Positions 16,572 to 23,217 of a stretch of 49,753 nt of DNA are shown piece after piece. The stretch's first letter is position 1; every line of letters begins with the position of its first letter. This DNA comes from Clostridia bacterium (lineage in GTDB: Bacteria > Bacillota > Clostridia > Oscillospirales > CAG-272): positions 1 through 49,753 of the forward strand of contig JAFYPF010000032.1 of assembly GCA_017547655.1 (NCBI GenBank). Reading direction: 5' to 3'. The notes below the pieces were generated by a model. That model was not told where the DNA came from. It saw only the letters and a program-made list of their open reading frames with translations, and ran no database searches. A program made the translations under genes and the position numbers.

Positions 16572-17273
16572 GTGAGTGAAAGAAAGATAAAATTTCGAAA
16601 CGCTATGGGCGGTTACAACAAGGCAGACGTAAACAATTACATTGAATCTTTGAATTCAAAGATTTTTGAATCGGAGAGCGAGAGCCGCAAAAAAATAGCA
16701 GATCTTGAAAAGAAAATAAAAGAGCTTGAAATTGAAGCGGAACAGAAAAAGGAAGAGGAAATAAAAGACCTCTCCGAAAAACTTGAAAAATCCGACAAAC
16801 TTATAGTAGAGCTTAACGGACGTATAGATAGTCTTAAATCGGAAAACGGCGAACTTGAAAAGAAGAACAACGAACTTGCAGCTGAAATTGAAGAATATGA
16901 AAAGGCTGCAGGTGAAAACAACGAATTATACGAAAAATCCAGCAAGTATGATAAGATAAGCGAACAAATAGGTTCTATGATAGTCAGCGCAAACGCAAGA
17001 GCTGAGAGTATTGTAAGTGAAGCGGAGCTTAAGGCAAGAGTTGCGTCAAAGACTATGATAGATATGACCGTTGAAAAATTGAACGGTTTGAATGAAAAAT
17101 ATTTAGGTGAAATTGTTGCGAAGTCCGTACAGTTTACTGAAGCGTTTCGCGAGCTTTCTCTTAATGCTGACGAGTTTCGTGCCGGAACTAAATCTGCATT
17201 GGAAGAGGAAGGCGGCAAACTGAAGGAATCGCTTGAAATTACAAAGAGAGTTATTATGGAGGAAGAAAAATGA
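16572..17273 (+). CDS. DivIVA-domain coiled-coil protein
   Basis: Protein of 233 residues. The N terminus (IKFRNAMGGYNKADVNNYIE) matches the DivIVA membrane-binding head, which marks poles or septa by sensing negative curvature. Residues about 25-125 are a continuous heptad-rich, Glu/Lys-dense coiled coil. A second helical region at about 130-233 carries IGSMIVSANARAESIVSEAE, the usual DivIVA-like C-terminal segment. It is more basal than true DivIVA, so it may have a cell-division or an unrelated scaffolding role. Start is GTG 16572 with AAAGAGGTGG before it. Its stop overlaps the fumarase-beta gene by 4 nt (ATGA), an unusual partnership. Confidence 0.85.
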   Translation: MSERKIKFRNAMGGYNKADVNNYIESLNSKIFESESESRKKIADLEKKIKELEIEAEQKKEEEIKDLSEKLEKSDKLIVELNGRIDSLKSENGELEKKNNELAAEIEEYEKAAGENNELYEKSSKYDKISEQIGSMIVSANARAESIVSEAELKARVASKTMIDMTVEKLNGLNEKYLGEIVAKSVQFTEAFRELSLNADEFRAGTKSALEEEGGKLKESLEITKRVIMEEEK

Positions 17274-17800
17274 CTAAATCTTACAACACTGCAAACATTG
17301 CCGAATGGGCAGACAAACTTGTGTGCGGAGAAGAAATATTGCTTTCCGGAGTTGTATACACTGCGAGAGATGCTGCGCATAAAAGAATTAAGGCGCTTAT
17401 TGACGAGGGTAAAGAATTGCCTTTTGAGCTTAAGAATGCTACCGTTTACTATGCAGGACCTACACCTGAAAAGCCCGGTATGCCTATTGGTTCATGCGGA
17501 CCTACAACTTCGACCAGAATGGACGTTTTTGCGCCCGAGTTTATGGATCTTGGCCTTAAGTGCATGGTAGGAAAGGGTAACAGAAGCCAGGCGGTTATTG
17601 ATGCTATAGTTAGAAACAAGGGCGTATATCTTTGCGCTATCGGCGGTGCCGGTGCACTTGCAGCTAACTGCGTAAAGAAGCTTGACATTATTGCTTTTGA
17701 AGACCTCGGATGCGAGTCTGTAAAGAGACTTGAAATTGAGAACTTCCCGTTGTACGTAGGTATTGACTCACAGGGCAGAACTCTTTTCAGCGCTAAATAA
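17270..17800 (+). CDS. Class I fumarase / Fe-S hydro-lyase beta subunit, without a neighbouring alpha subunit
   Basis: Protein of 176 residues matching the C-terminal (beta) half of Fe-S-dependent fumarate hydratase or L-tartrate dehydratase. Family segments are LLSGVVYTARDAAHKRI, YYAGPTPEKPGMPIGSCGPT, TTSTRMD, VGKGNRSQAVIDAI and CAIGGAGALAANCVKKL. The beta domain contributes substrate-binding residues, while the alpha domain holds the 4Fe-4S cluster. Alpha is normally the gene just upstream, but here that position is taken by the DivIVA-domain gene. The alpha chain must lie elsewhere if the enzyme is functional. It is 2 nt from the following HTH gene. Confidence 0.9.
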   Translation: MTKSYNTANIAEWADKLVCGEEILLSGVVYTARDAAHKRIKALIDEGKELPFELKNATVYYAGPTPEKPGMPIGSCGPTTSTRMDVFAPEFMDLGLKCMVGKGNRSQAVIDAIVRNKGVYLCAIGGAGALAANCVKKLDIIAFEDLGCESVKRLEIENFPLYVGIDSQGRTLFSAK

Positions 17801-17802
17801 TA

Positions 17803-18606
17803 ATGAAACTTGGTGAAAAAATTCGTTCGGCAAGACTGAATGCGGGAATGACGCAGGCAGATCTTGCCGGCGATTTTATAACGAGGAATATGTTAAGTCA
17901 GATAGAAAATGGTCTGGCTATGCCTTCTCTTCAGACGGCTTTATATATTGCCGATAGGTTAGGTGTAGATGCGGGAATATTGTTTTCTGAAAGAGATAAT
18001 AAAGAGGCATATTTTCTCACACGCAAGTTGCCGATTTTGAAAGCTTCCTTCGAAGCAGGTGAGTATGACAAATGTATAGAGCTATGCTCGGAAGAGTCGG
18101 AAAACTGCGATGAAGCTTGTTTTATATTGGCGGAGTGTTATATAAAAAAGGCTTATGACAATTTTTACAGAGGTAAATTGCGTCAGGCCTTGAAATATGG
18201 AGAGACTGCTGTAAAGTATTCATCAAGGTCAGTATATTCGTCAGACGGAATAAAACTGAAAAATGAAATGCTGGAGGCGGTCGTTTGTGCGATATTGCCT
18301 TTTATAAAGCAGACGAGATTTAAGGCAGAAGAAAGAAAGTATCTTATTGACAGGTTTAACAATACTTCGTCGAAGAGAGTGATTATTCACGAATTGAATA
18401 AAGCGAAGAGCTATTCCGAAGAGGGACGGTATATTGAGGCTGTTGACGTACTTAAGGGTTTGCTTAAGGAAAAAGAGCTCGGTGTTCCGTTTGAATACGC
18501 TTTATATAATGAATGTGAAGTGTGTTATAGAGAGCTTCGGGATTATGAAAATGCATATAAGTATGCAAATTTAGCAAAAAAACTCTTGGATGAGATGCAA
18601 CAGTGA
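17803..18606 (+). CDS. XRE-family HTH regulator with TPR-like repeats
   Basis: Protein of 267 residues. An N-terminal helix-turn-helix (GEKIRSARLNAGMTQADLAG through MPSLQTALYIADRLGV, residues about 3-58) is followed by an all-helical region with TPR-like pairs (EACFILAECYIKKAYDNFYR, RYIEAVDVLKGLLKEKELG, DYENAYKYANLAKKLL). This layout recalls the RNPP/Rgg-type regulators that bind peptides in the repeat domain, but the similarity is only architectural and no peptide gene is evident. It begins 2 nt after the fumarase-beta stop and so is third in the operon. Confidence 0.8.
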   Translation: MKLGEKIRSARLNAGMTQADLAGDFITRNMLSQIENGLAMPSLQTALYIADRLGVDAGILFSERDNKEAYFLTRKLPILKASFEAGEYDKCIELCSEESENCDEACFILAECYIKKAYDNFYRGKLRQALKYGETAVKYSSRSVYSSDGIKLKNEMLEAVVCAILPFIKQTRFKAEERKYLIDRFNNTSSKRVIIHELNKAKSYSEEGRYIEAVDVLKGLLKEKELGVPFEYALYNECEVCYRELRDYENAYKYANLAKKLLDEMQQ

Positions 18607-18640
18607 TTTGACTAATATATAATTGTTTAAGAGGGAAATT

Positions 18641-19678
18641 ATGAAAAAAATACTTTTTGTTTTAATGTGTTTGGCAATGGTTGCTTCCCTTGCTGCATGC
18701 GGATTTGGGGACGTAGGCGAGCTTATAGAATCCCCCGAACAGAAGAAGGCTAATTTTGAAGATTTCAGAAAATCTCTTGAGCAGCAAAATGCAGTAGCTC
18801 TTGATGCTGAAGTTCTTGTTCAGGAAGACGGTTCAAGTATGCTTATTGCAGACGTTAAGAACAATACGACTTTTGAATTGACAGAAATTAAAATTGCTTT
18901 TGCAGGATGGAAAGCTACAGGTACTCCCGCTGCGCTTTCTTACGAAGACGGTAATCCTTATTACGTTGTTGAAACCGATATGAAGGGCTTGGTTATTGAA
19001 GGTTCGCAGAGATGGTATGCCGATATGGGACTTGAAATAAACTGGCTTGCTAATATAGATTATGTTGAAGCAATCGTAATGTCATATAAGGCTAACGGTA
19101 CTCTTTGGGAAAACCCCTTGTATGAACAGTGGGGCAAGTATTTTAACGGCGAGACACTTGAGGACTATATGAAGCTTCCCGAGCCTACGGTTGATGACCT
19201 TAATCTTGAATATGAGGATTTGAAAACACAGATGGCAAAACAGAACGCACTTGCGGCAGAATCCGGTTTGTATCCCCAGGGAGACGGCAGAATAATGCTT
19301 ATCACAGACATTAAGAACAATACTGCCTTCGAGCTTACAAACCTCGTTGTAGCTTATGCCGGATTTACTGATGACGGTACACCGGTTAAGCTTCTCGACG
19401 AAAACGATACCGAGGGATATTACGTTCAGGAAATATCTATGGGCAGTCTTACGGTTGAAGCCGGCGAATATTGGGTAGGCGATCTTGGGTATGCGCTTGA
19501 TCAGAAATGTTCGACTATAGAACGAGTTGAAGCTATTGTTATTTCTTGTAACGTGAACGGCGAAGTATGGACGAATCCCCTTTATGCTCGTTGGAAGAAT
19601 ACCTTTCTCGGCGAAAAGCTGGAAGAATGGATGACTGAAATTTCTGCGGCAACAGAAAAAACTGAAGCTGTAGCATAA
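18641..19678 (+). CDS. Lipoprotein with two tandem copies of one domain
   Basis: Secreted lipoprotein of 345 residues. The signal peptide KKILFVLMCLAMVASLAAC ends at a lipobox, so Cys becomes the lipidated N terminus. The mature part contains the same domain twice, about residues 35-180 and 190-330. Matching landmarks are DVKNNTTFELTEIKIAFAGW / DIKNNTAFELTNLVVAYAGF, DMKGLVIEGSQRWYADMGLE / SMGSLTVEAGEYWVGDLGYA and ENPLYEQW / TNPLYARW. It looks like a beta-rich extracellular domain of a kind common in clostridial surface proteins; function is unknown. ATG 18641 has GAGGGA 4 nt upstream. It follows the HTH gene by 34 nt and may belong to that operon. Confidence 0.82.
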   Translation: MKKILFVLMCLAMVASLAACGFGDVGELIESPEQKKANFEDFRKSLEQQNAVALDAEVLVQEDGSSMLIADVKNNTTFELTEIKIAFAGWKATGTPAALSYEDGNPYYVVETDMKGLVIEGSQRWYADMGLEINWLANIDYVEAIVMSYKANGTLWENPLYEQWGKYFNGETLEDYMKLPEPTVDDLNLEYEDLKTQMAKQNALAAESGLYPQGDGRIMLITDIKNNTAFELTNLVVAYAGFTDDGTPVKLLDENDTEGYYVQEISMGSLTVEAGEYWVGDLGYALDQKCSTIERVEAIVISCNVNGEVWTNPLYARWKNTFLGEKLEEWMTEISAATEKTEAVA

Positions 19679-19694
19679 GGCTAATTGAAAAATT

Positions 19695-19724
19695 TAGAGT
19701 GCATTTTTGCACTCTTGTTTTTTT
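19695..19724 (+). terminator. Terminator after the two-domain lipoprotein
   Basis: AGAGTGCA / TGCACTCT stem followed by TGTTTTTTT, about 16 nt after the stop at 19678. Confidence 0.88.
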
Positions 19725-19768
19725 GTATACAATCGAGAGTATAGGGGCATCACTCATATACCCTCTGA
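19725..19768. repeat. Palindromic repeat, copy 1 (GTATACAATCGA type)
   Basis: Begins GTATACAATCGA and holds a hairpin GAGAGTATA / TATACCCTC (one G-T pair). It resembles the element at 23173-23217 in sequence order, spacing and placement at the 3' end of a minus-strand gene. Confidence 0.6.
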
Positions 19769-20137
19769 TTATATAAGGTTGTCAATTCTTAATTTTTGAA
19801 CGTCTCTTATATATTCAAGGATATTTAGCAGAGATTTTTTAGCAGCAAGATAGGTGCCGGTATCTTCTGCATTAACGCCTGCTTTTGCGGCAGATATTTC
19901 TTTTGAAAAGTTGTAGATGAAATCAAATTTTATAACAGCGGAATACAGTTCCTTATGCTTGTTCCAATGTTTTTCAATATCTTCAATCAATTTAAGCGTG
20001 TTTTCGTTTGGGGTGTCGGGAAGGTCCTTTGTTTGTTCAATAAGTCCTTTCAGTGAGTTGTCGACGGCTATTCCCGACCAAATTATAAAAACCATTGCCG
20101 CGATAAGCAATATAATAGGAATAATAATCGTTTTCAT
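19769..20137 (-). CDS. DUF4363 family small membrane-anchored protein
   Basis: Protein of 122 residues with one N-terminal membrane helix (IIIPIILLIAAMVFIIW, about 3-20) and a helical extracytoplasmic part. The family is typically encoded next to DUF421/YetF proteins in spore-forming Clostridia, as here, where its start overlaps the DUF421 stop by 4 nt. Its role is unknown; the pairing suggests a membrane complex with the DUF421 protein. Confidence 0.8.
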   Translation of the reverse strand: MKTIIIPIILLIAAMVFIIWSGIAVDNSLKGLIEQTKDLPDTPNENTLKLIEDIEKHWNKHKELYSAVIKFDFIYNFSKEISAAKAGVNAEDTGTYLAAKKSLLNILEYIRDVQKLRIDNLI

Positions 20138-20811
20138 TTTGTTTCTCCGTTTTTTACAATATTAACGTTACCTGCATCGTCAACAGAAAAGAGGAAGACG
20201 TCACAAAGGCGGATTTTGCGTTTTTTTAACTGATTGAAGAGCCATTTTCTGTTGCGGCCTATAATTTGAAGATTGAAGTCGCTTATCTGACCGTCGGCAA
20301 TAATTGTATGGATTATGCCTTTTTCTGTTTTGTATATATTTAAGTCGGAAAGTGTTACGGTTTTTGCGTGTGTTTTTGGAATAACGGAAATTTGACCGTT
20401 TTCTTCAAGTATGGCATATTCAACGTCGGAAATGTCGGATATATCTTTTAACCTTAATTGAGACATAAGCTCGTCGAGGCTTAGGCGGTCTTTTTCCATT
20501 TCTTTTTTGCAAAGTTTTCCTTTACTTATTATGATACTCGGACTTCCGCCGATAAACTTTTTAACTTTGCGGCTTTTTATTACCAGATATGATATTATTA
20601 TTTCGAGAGATATTAAAATAATGATAGGTATAAGCGAAAAAGTAAGAGGAATGGTGTTGTCGGCAATAGGGATAGATGCAAGTTCGGAGAGTAGCATTGT
20701 TATAACAAGCTCGGACAGTTCAAGCTCACCAAGCTGTCTTTTGCCCATAAAACGCATAGCTCCGACAAGCAGTATATATGTTATAATAGTTCGGAAAAAT
20801 AATGTGTACAT
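20134..20811 (-). CDS. DUF421 domain membrane protein (YetF/YcaP family)
   Basis: Protein of 225 residues. Three N-terminal membrane helices (about 5-20, 30-50 with LSELVITMLLSELASIPIAD, and 58-78) are followed by a cytoplasmic domain with the family segment KVKKFIGGSPSIIISKGKLC, SLDELMSQLRLKDISDISDV, and VEYAILEENGQISVIPK. The C-terminal 40 residues carry the tail seen in clostridial members (QIIGRNRKWLFNQLKKRKIR). Members near spore genes are implicated in spore or envelope properties, but the molecular role is not settled. Translationally coupled to DUF4363. Confidence 0.88.
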   Translation of the reverse strand: MYTLFFRTIITYILLVGAMRFMGKRQLGELELSELVITMLLSELASIPIADNTIPLTFSLIPIIILISLEIIISYLVIKSRKVKKFIGGSPSIIISKGKLCKKEMEKDRLSLDELMSQLRLKDISDISDVEYAILEENGQISVIPKTHAKTVTLSDLNIYKTEKGIIHTIIADGQISDFNLQIIGRNRKWLFNQLKKRKIRLCDVFLFSVDDAGNVNIVKNGETK

Positions 20812-20885
20812 AGAAAACCTCGGCTTTTTTTGTTATTATTCCATAAAAGAACGTTAATTAAACCTACAAAAATTACAAAAAGGTA

Positions 20886-20914
20886 TTGACAAACAAGAAT
20901 ATGTGTGATATTAT
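20886..20914 (+). promoter_or_regulatory. Promoter of tRNA-Lys
   Basis: TTGACA (20886-20891), 17-bp spacer, TATTAT (20909-20914), 33 nt before the mature tRNA 5' end. Confidence 0.8.
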
Positions 20915-20947
20915 ATTAAAGCTTGATTTACAGAGCAAAAACAGTGT

Positions 20948-21023
20948 GCCCCATTAGCTCAGAAGGTAGAGCACTTGACTTTTAATCAAGGTGTCCGGAG
21001 TTCGACTCTCCGATGGAGCACCA
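20948..21023 (+). tRNA. tRNA-Lys (anticodon TTT)
   Basis: A 76-nt cloverleaf with encoded CCA. The D arm is GCTC...GAGC, the anticodon arm CTTGA-CTTTTAA-TCAAG (anticodon TTT), and the T arm CGGAG-TTCGACT-CTCCG. The acceptor stem GCCCCAT / ATGGAGC has one mismatch, C3 opposite A70. The discriminator base is A. Confidence 0.95.
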
Positions 21024-21060
21024 AAAATCGACAAGGTTCAACAGAACCTTGTCGATTTTT
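21024..21060 (+). terminator. Terminator of tRNA-Lys
   Basis: AAAAATCGACAAGGTTC and its exact complement GAACCTTGTCGATTTTT form a long stem with a 3-4 nt loop and a T-run, directly after the CCA end. Confidence 0.85.
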
Positions 21061-21061
21061 A

Positions 21062-21135
21062 CTTATTGCCTATTCACCATTCACTTTTCCCTAAAAAGCC
21101 TTGTCGATTTTTGGAAAGTAAAAAGTAATAGTGAA
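21062..21135. repeat. Imperfect inverted repeat after tRNA-Lys
   Basis: Left arm CCTATTCACCATTCACTTTT and right arm AAAAGTAATAGTGAATAAGG are imperfect inverse complements. They flank a second copy of CCTTGTCGATTTTT from the tRNA terminator. This looks like a small dispersed palindromic element inserted beside the tRNA. Confidence 0.45.
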
Positions 21136-21194
21136 TAAGGAAGAGGTAAGGTGCAAACTCGCTTTTGCGAGTTTGATTAAATAGGAGAATATTT

Positions 21195-21290
21195 GTGGAT
21201 AGTCCGTTACTTATAAAATCAAAACAATTTGCATTAGACCTCATTAAAGTGTGTATTATTCATCTTTGCCACCAAAACAGAACGATTTAG
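21195..21290 (+). pseudogene. Remnant of a four-helix-bundle (S23 / 23S-IVP-like) protein gene
   Basis: A GTG at 21195 with GGAG 7 nt upstream opens a frame coding VDSPLLIKSKQFALDLIKVC. This matches the N-terminal helix of four-helix-bundle proteins (pattern KSKxFALxIIKL). The frame then loses similarity and stops at 21290, where the full protein would be about 120 residues. A hairpin with a T-run (21274-21318) follows at once. I read it as a truncated gene that kept its ribosome site; the family call rests on about 20 residues. Confidence 0.5.
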
Positions 21291-21318
21291 ATAACAAGCT
21301 AAAGAGTTCTGTTTTTTT
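21274..21318 (+). terminator. Hairpin with T-run after the four-helix-bundle remnant
   Basis: AAAACAGAAC ... GTTCTGTTTT stem with an inner TTTAG/CTAAA pair, followed by TTTTT. It could be the original terminator of the degraded gene. Confidence 0.65.
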
Positions 21319-21349
21319 AGGGTATTAAAATAATTATTTGATTTTTTCC

Positions 21350-21378
21350 TTGCGCTAATTATTGCAATATGATAAAAT
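21350..21378 (+). promoter_or_regulatory. Promoter of the NUDIX-nnrD operon
   Basis: TTGCGC (21350-21355), 17-bp spacer, TAAAAT (21373-21378), 36 nt before the NUDIX start. Confidence 0.55.
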
Positions 21379-21414
21379 AATAATACGAATGAAACAAATG
21401 AGGTAGTTTTTGTT

Positions 21415-21972
21415 ATGGATATGAAAGAGATGCTTTTTGAAAAAAGAATTGACGGAGAGGTAAAGTATTCGGGCAAGATTGTAACTGTTGTTAAGGATAA
21501 GATTGAATTGCCCGACGGAAATACCTCTTATCGTGAGGTTGTAAGAAAGAACGGCGGCGTGTGTGTCGTTGCCTTGACCGATAATAATGAAGTTGTATTT
21601 GTTAACCAGTTCAGATACCCATACGGAAAAGTGTTGAAAGAAATTCCTGCGGGTAAATTAGAGAAAAACGAAGATCCGCTTGAATGCGGAATAAGAGAAT
21701 TATCCGAGGAGACGGGCTATACTGCAGGGAAGATTATTCCGCTTGGAGAGTTTTATCCCTCGTGTGGTATTATGGACGAGGTTTTGTATATGTATCTTGC
21801 TACGGATTTGAAGCTTGGCAAAGTTCATCTTGACGAGGGTGAGTTTTTGACGAGCGAAAAAATACCGCTTGATGATGCCGTTCAAATGATTCTTAACGGT
21901 GAATTAGCTGACGGAAAAACACAGATTGCTATTCTCAAGACTTGGGCGTTGAAGCAAAAGGGTGCTATATAA
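21415..21972 (+). CDS. NUDIX hydrolase, ADP-ribose pyrophosphatase type
   Basis: Protein of 185 residues expected to split ADP-ribose into AMP and ribose 5-phosphate. The complete NUDIX box is visible: G-x5-E-x7-REL-S-EE-T-G starting at GKLEKNEDPLECG and ending RELSEETGY. The lead-in FVNQFRYPYGKVLKEIPAGK is the typical ADPRase segment, and the FYPSCGIMDEVLYMYLA stretch follows the box as in YqkG/NudF proteins. ATG 21415 has GAGGT 10 nt upstream; ATG 21421 is an alternative. The next gene (NAD(P)HX dehydratase) begins 2 nt after the stop, so both genes serve nucleotide-cofactor clean-up. Confidence 0.9.
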   Translation: MDMKEMLFEKRIDGEVKYSGKIVTVVKDKIELPDGNTSYREVVRKNGGVCVVALTDNNEVVFVNQFRYPYGKVLKEIPAGKLEKNEDPLECGIRELSEETGYTAGKIIPLGEFYPSCGIMDEVLYMYLATDLKLGKVHLDEGEFLTSEKIPLDDAVQMILNGELADGKTQIAILKTWALKQKGAI

Positions 21973-21974
21973 TT

Positions 21975-22850
21975 ATGTCAGGAAAAATAACTAAAGGCGA
22001 AGTGTTTTCTTTGCTCCCCGTAAGAAAGCAAGAAAGCTCAAAACACGATTACGGCAGACTTTTTGCTGTTTGCGGAAGTTCGTATTACAGAGGGGCTGCA
22101 TATTTGAGCTGTGCGTCGGCGCTTCGTTGCGGAGTCGGAATAACTACTTTGGCTTCGATTGAAAAGGTAATATCGTCGGTAAGCGCAAGTTTGCCCGAAT
22201 GTACGTTTTTGCCTTTGAGTGAAAGTGTAAACGGTACGATTTCGGCATATAACGCACAGACTGTTTTAAGGCGGTCAAAAGGGGGTACTGCGCTTTTGCT
22301 TGGCTGCGGTTTGGCGATTGACGATGATACCCGTTCTCTTGTAAAAAGAGTGGTTAGTGAGGCTGAATGTCAGCTTGTTCTTGATGCAGATGCTTTGAAT
22401 ATTCTGTCAGAAACACCTGAGATTATAAAAACGGCAAAAATGCCGCCTATTATAACTCCACACCACGGAGAAATGGCACGTCTTTGCGGTAAGAATAGGG
22501 AAAAAGTTGCCGATTCGCCTATTGTAACTGCGTTGACCTTTGCCGAGAAATATAATTGCTACGTTGTGTTGAAGTCGCATATAACATATATTGCAACGCC
22601 AGACGGCAGTTTGGCGATTAACGACGAAACGGGTAATTCGGGCCTTGCGAGGGGCGGAAGCGGAGACGTACTTGCGGGTATGATTTCTTCATTTTGTGCA
22701 CAGGGAATGAACCCGTTTGACGCGGCAAAATGCGGTGTATATCTTCACGGACTTTCTGCCGATATGTGCGCCGAAAGACTATCTGAACGAGCAATGTTGC
22801 CGAGTGATATACTCACAGATTTAAGTAAAATATTTTTAGAAAATGAGTGA
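21975..22850 (+). CDS. nnrD: ADP-dependent NAD(P)H-hydrate dehydratase
   Basis: Repair enzyme of 291 residues that turns hydrated NADH/NADPH back to the active form, using ADP. It is a ribokinase-like fold without the YjeF N-terminal epimerase domain. Signatures are KHDYGRLFAVCGSSYYRGAA, LVLDADALN, PPIITPHHGEMARLCG and the catalytic motif NSGLARGGSGDVLAGMI. ATG 21975 (MSGKITKGE) is chosen, 2 nt after the NUDIX stop; an earlier in-frame start at 21942 would overlap the NUDIX gene by 31 nt. The epimerase (NnrE) is not in the window. Confidence 0.9.
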   Translation: MSGKITKGEVFSLLPVRKQESSKHDYGRLFAVCGSSYYRGAAYLSCASALRCGVGITTLASIEKVISSVSASLPECTFLPLSESVNGTISAYNAQTVLRRSKGGTALLLGCGLAIDDDTRSLVKRVVSEAECQLVLDADALNILSETPEIIKTAKMPPIITPHHGEMARLCGKNREKVADSPIVTALTFAEKYNCYVVLKSHITYIATPDGSLAINDETGNSGLARGGSGDVLAGMISSFCAQGMNPFDAAKCGVYLHGLSADMCAERLSERAMLPSDILTDLSKIFLENE

Positions 22851-22937
22851 TGTTTTCAAGATTCGTTTTCATTGCTCGTTGTGCTGCTGCACAAGCGTCC
22901 ATCGCAAACAAGTAATTGCAAGGATTCAAAACAATTC

Positions 22938-22968
22938 ACTCCCCTCGGAGCAATTCGAGGGGAGTTTT
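22938..22968 (+). terminator. Terminator after nnrD
   Basis: ACTCCCCTCG / CGAGGGGAGT 10-bp stem with loop GAGCAATT, followed by TTTTG. It lies 88 nt after the nnrD stop. Confidence 0.8.
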
Positions 22969-22976
22969 GTATGGAA

Positions 22977-23005
22977 TTGAAAATTTATAAAATTTATGTT
23001 ATAAT
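22977..23005 (+). promoter_or_regulatory. Promoter of the 36-codon membrane ORF
   Basis: TTGAAA (22977-22982), 17-bp spacer, TATAAT (23000-23005), 39 nt before the ATG at 23044. Confidence 0.6.
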
Positions 23006-23043
23006 ATCACCGATGACAGAAATAACTTTAAACAGGAGACGCT

Positions 23044-23154
23044 ATGCAACCATTTTTATACGGCACGGGTATTACGATGCTATACATAGTAGTAGCAGTC
23101 GCAATTATGCTATTATTACGAAAGTTGATTACAATACCTGATGAACTTTTTTGA
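23044..23154 (+). CDS. Short single-span membrane ORF, possibly a truncated gene
   Basis: A 36-residue frame preceded by AGGAG (23034-23038) and a near-consensus promoter. It has one hydrophobic helix (TMLYIVVAVAIMLLLRK, about 11-27) and ends ITIPDELF. Past the TGA the same frame continues KMFSLLYTI. The N terminus with PDELF, then R/x-K-M, recalls the beginning of multi-span polyprenol/diacylglycerol-kinase-like membrane proteins, where FRK is usual; a CGA-to-TGA change would explain the stop. It could equally be a genuine small membrane protein. Both readings are inference from a short sequence. Confidence 0.45.
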   Translation: MQPFLYGTGITMLYIVVAVAIMLLLRKLITIPDELF

Positions 23155-23172
23155 AAAAATGTTCTCTTTGTT

Positions 23173-23217
23173 GTATACAATTGAGGGGATATGGGCGAAG
23201 CCCATATCCCCTATGAT
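23173..23217. repeat. Palindromic repeat, copy 2 (GTATACAATTGA type), at the helicase 3' end
   Basis: GTATACAATTGA is followed by the perfect 12-bp hairpin GGGGATATGGGC / GCCCATATCCCC (23185-23211, loop GAA). It ends at the stop of the minus-strand helicase gene. On the minus strand no U-run follows, so its role as terminator is uncertain. Compare 19725-19768. Confidence 0.65.

Noticed and set aside
16637-17380. 247-codon minus-strand frame rich in Ser and Phe
   Set aside because: Antisense of the Glu/Lys coiled coil of the DivIVA-domain gene.
21234-21476. 80-codon minus frame after tRNA-Lys
   Set aside because: Runs through the NUDIX promoter and start; the sequence is explained by the remnant and hairpins on the plus strand.
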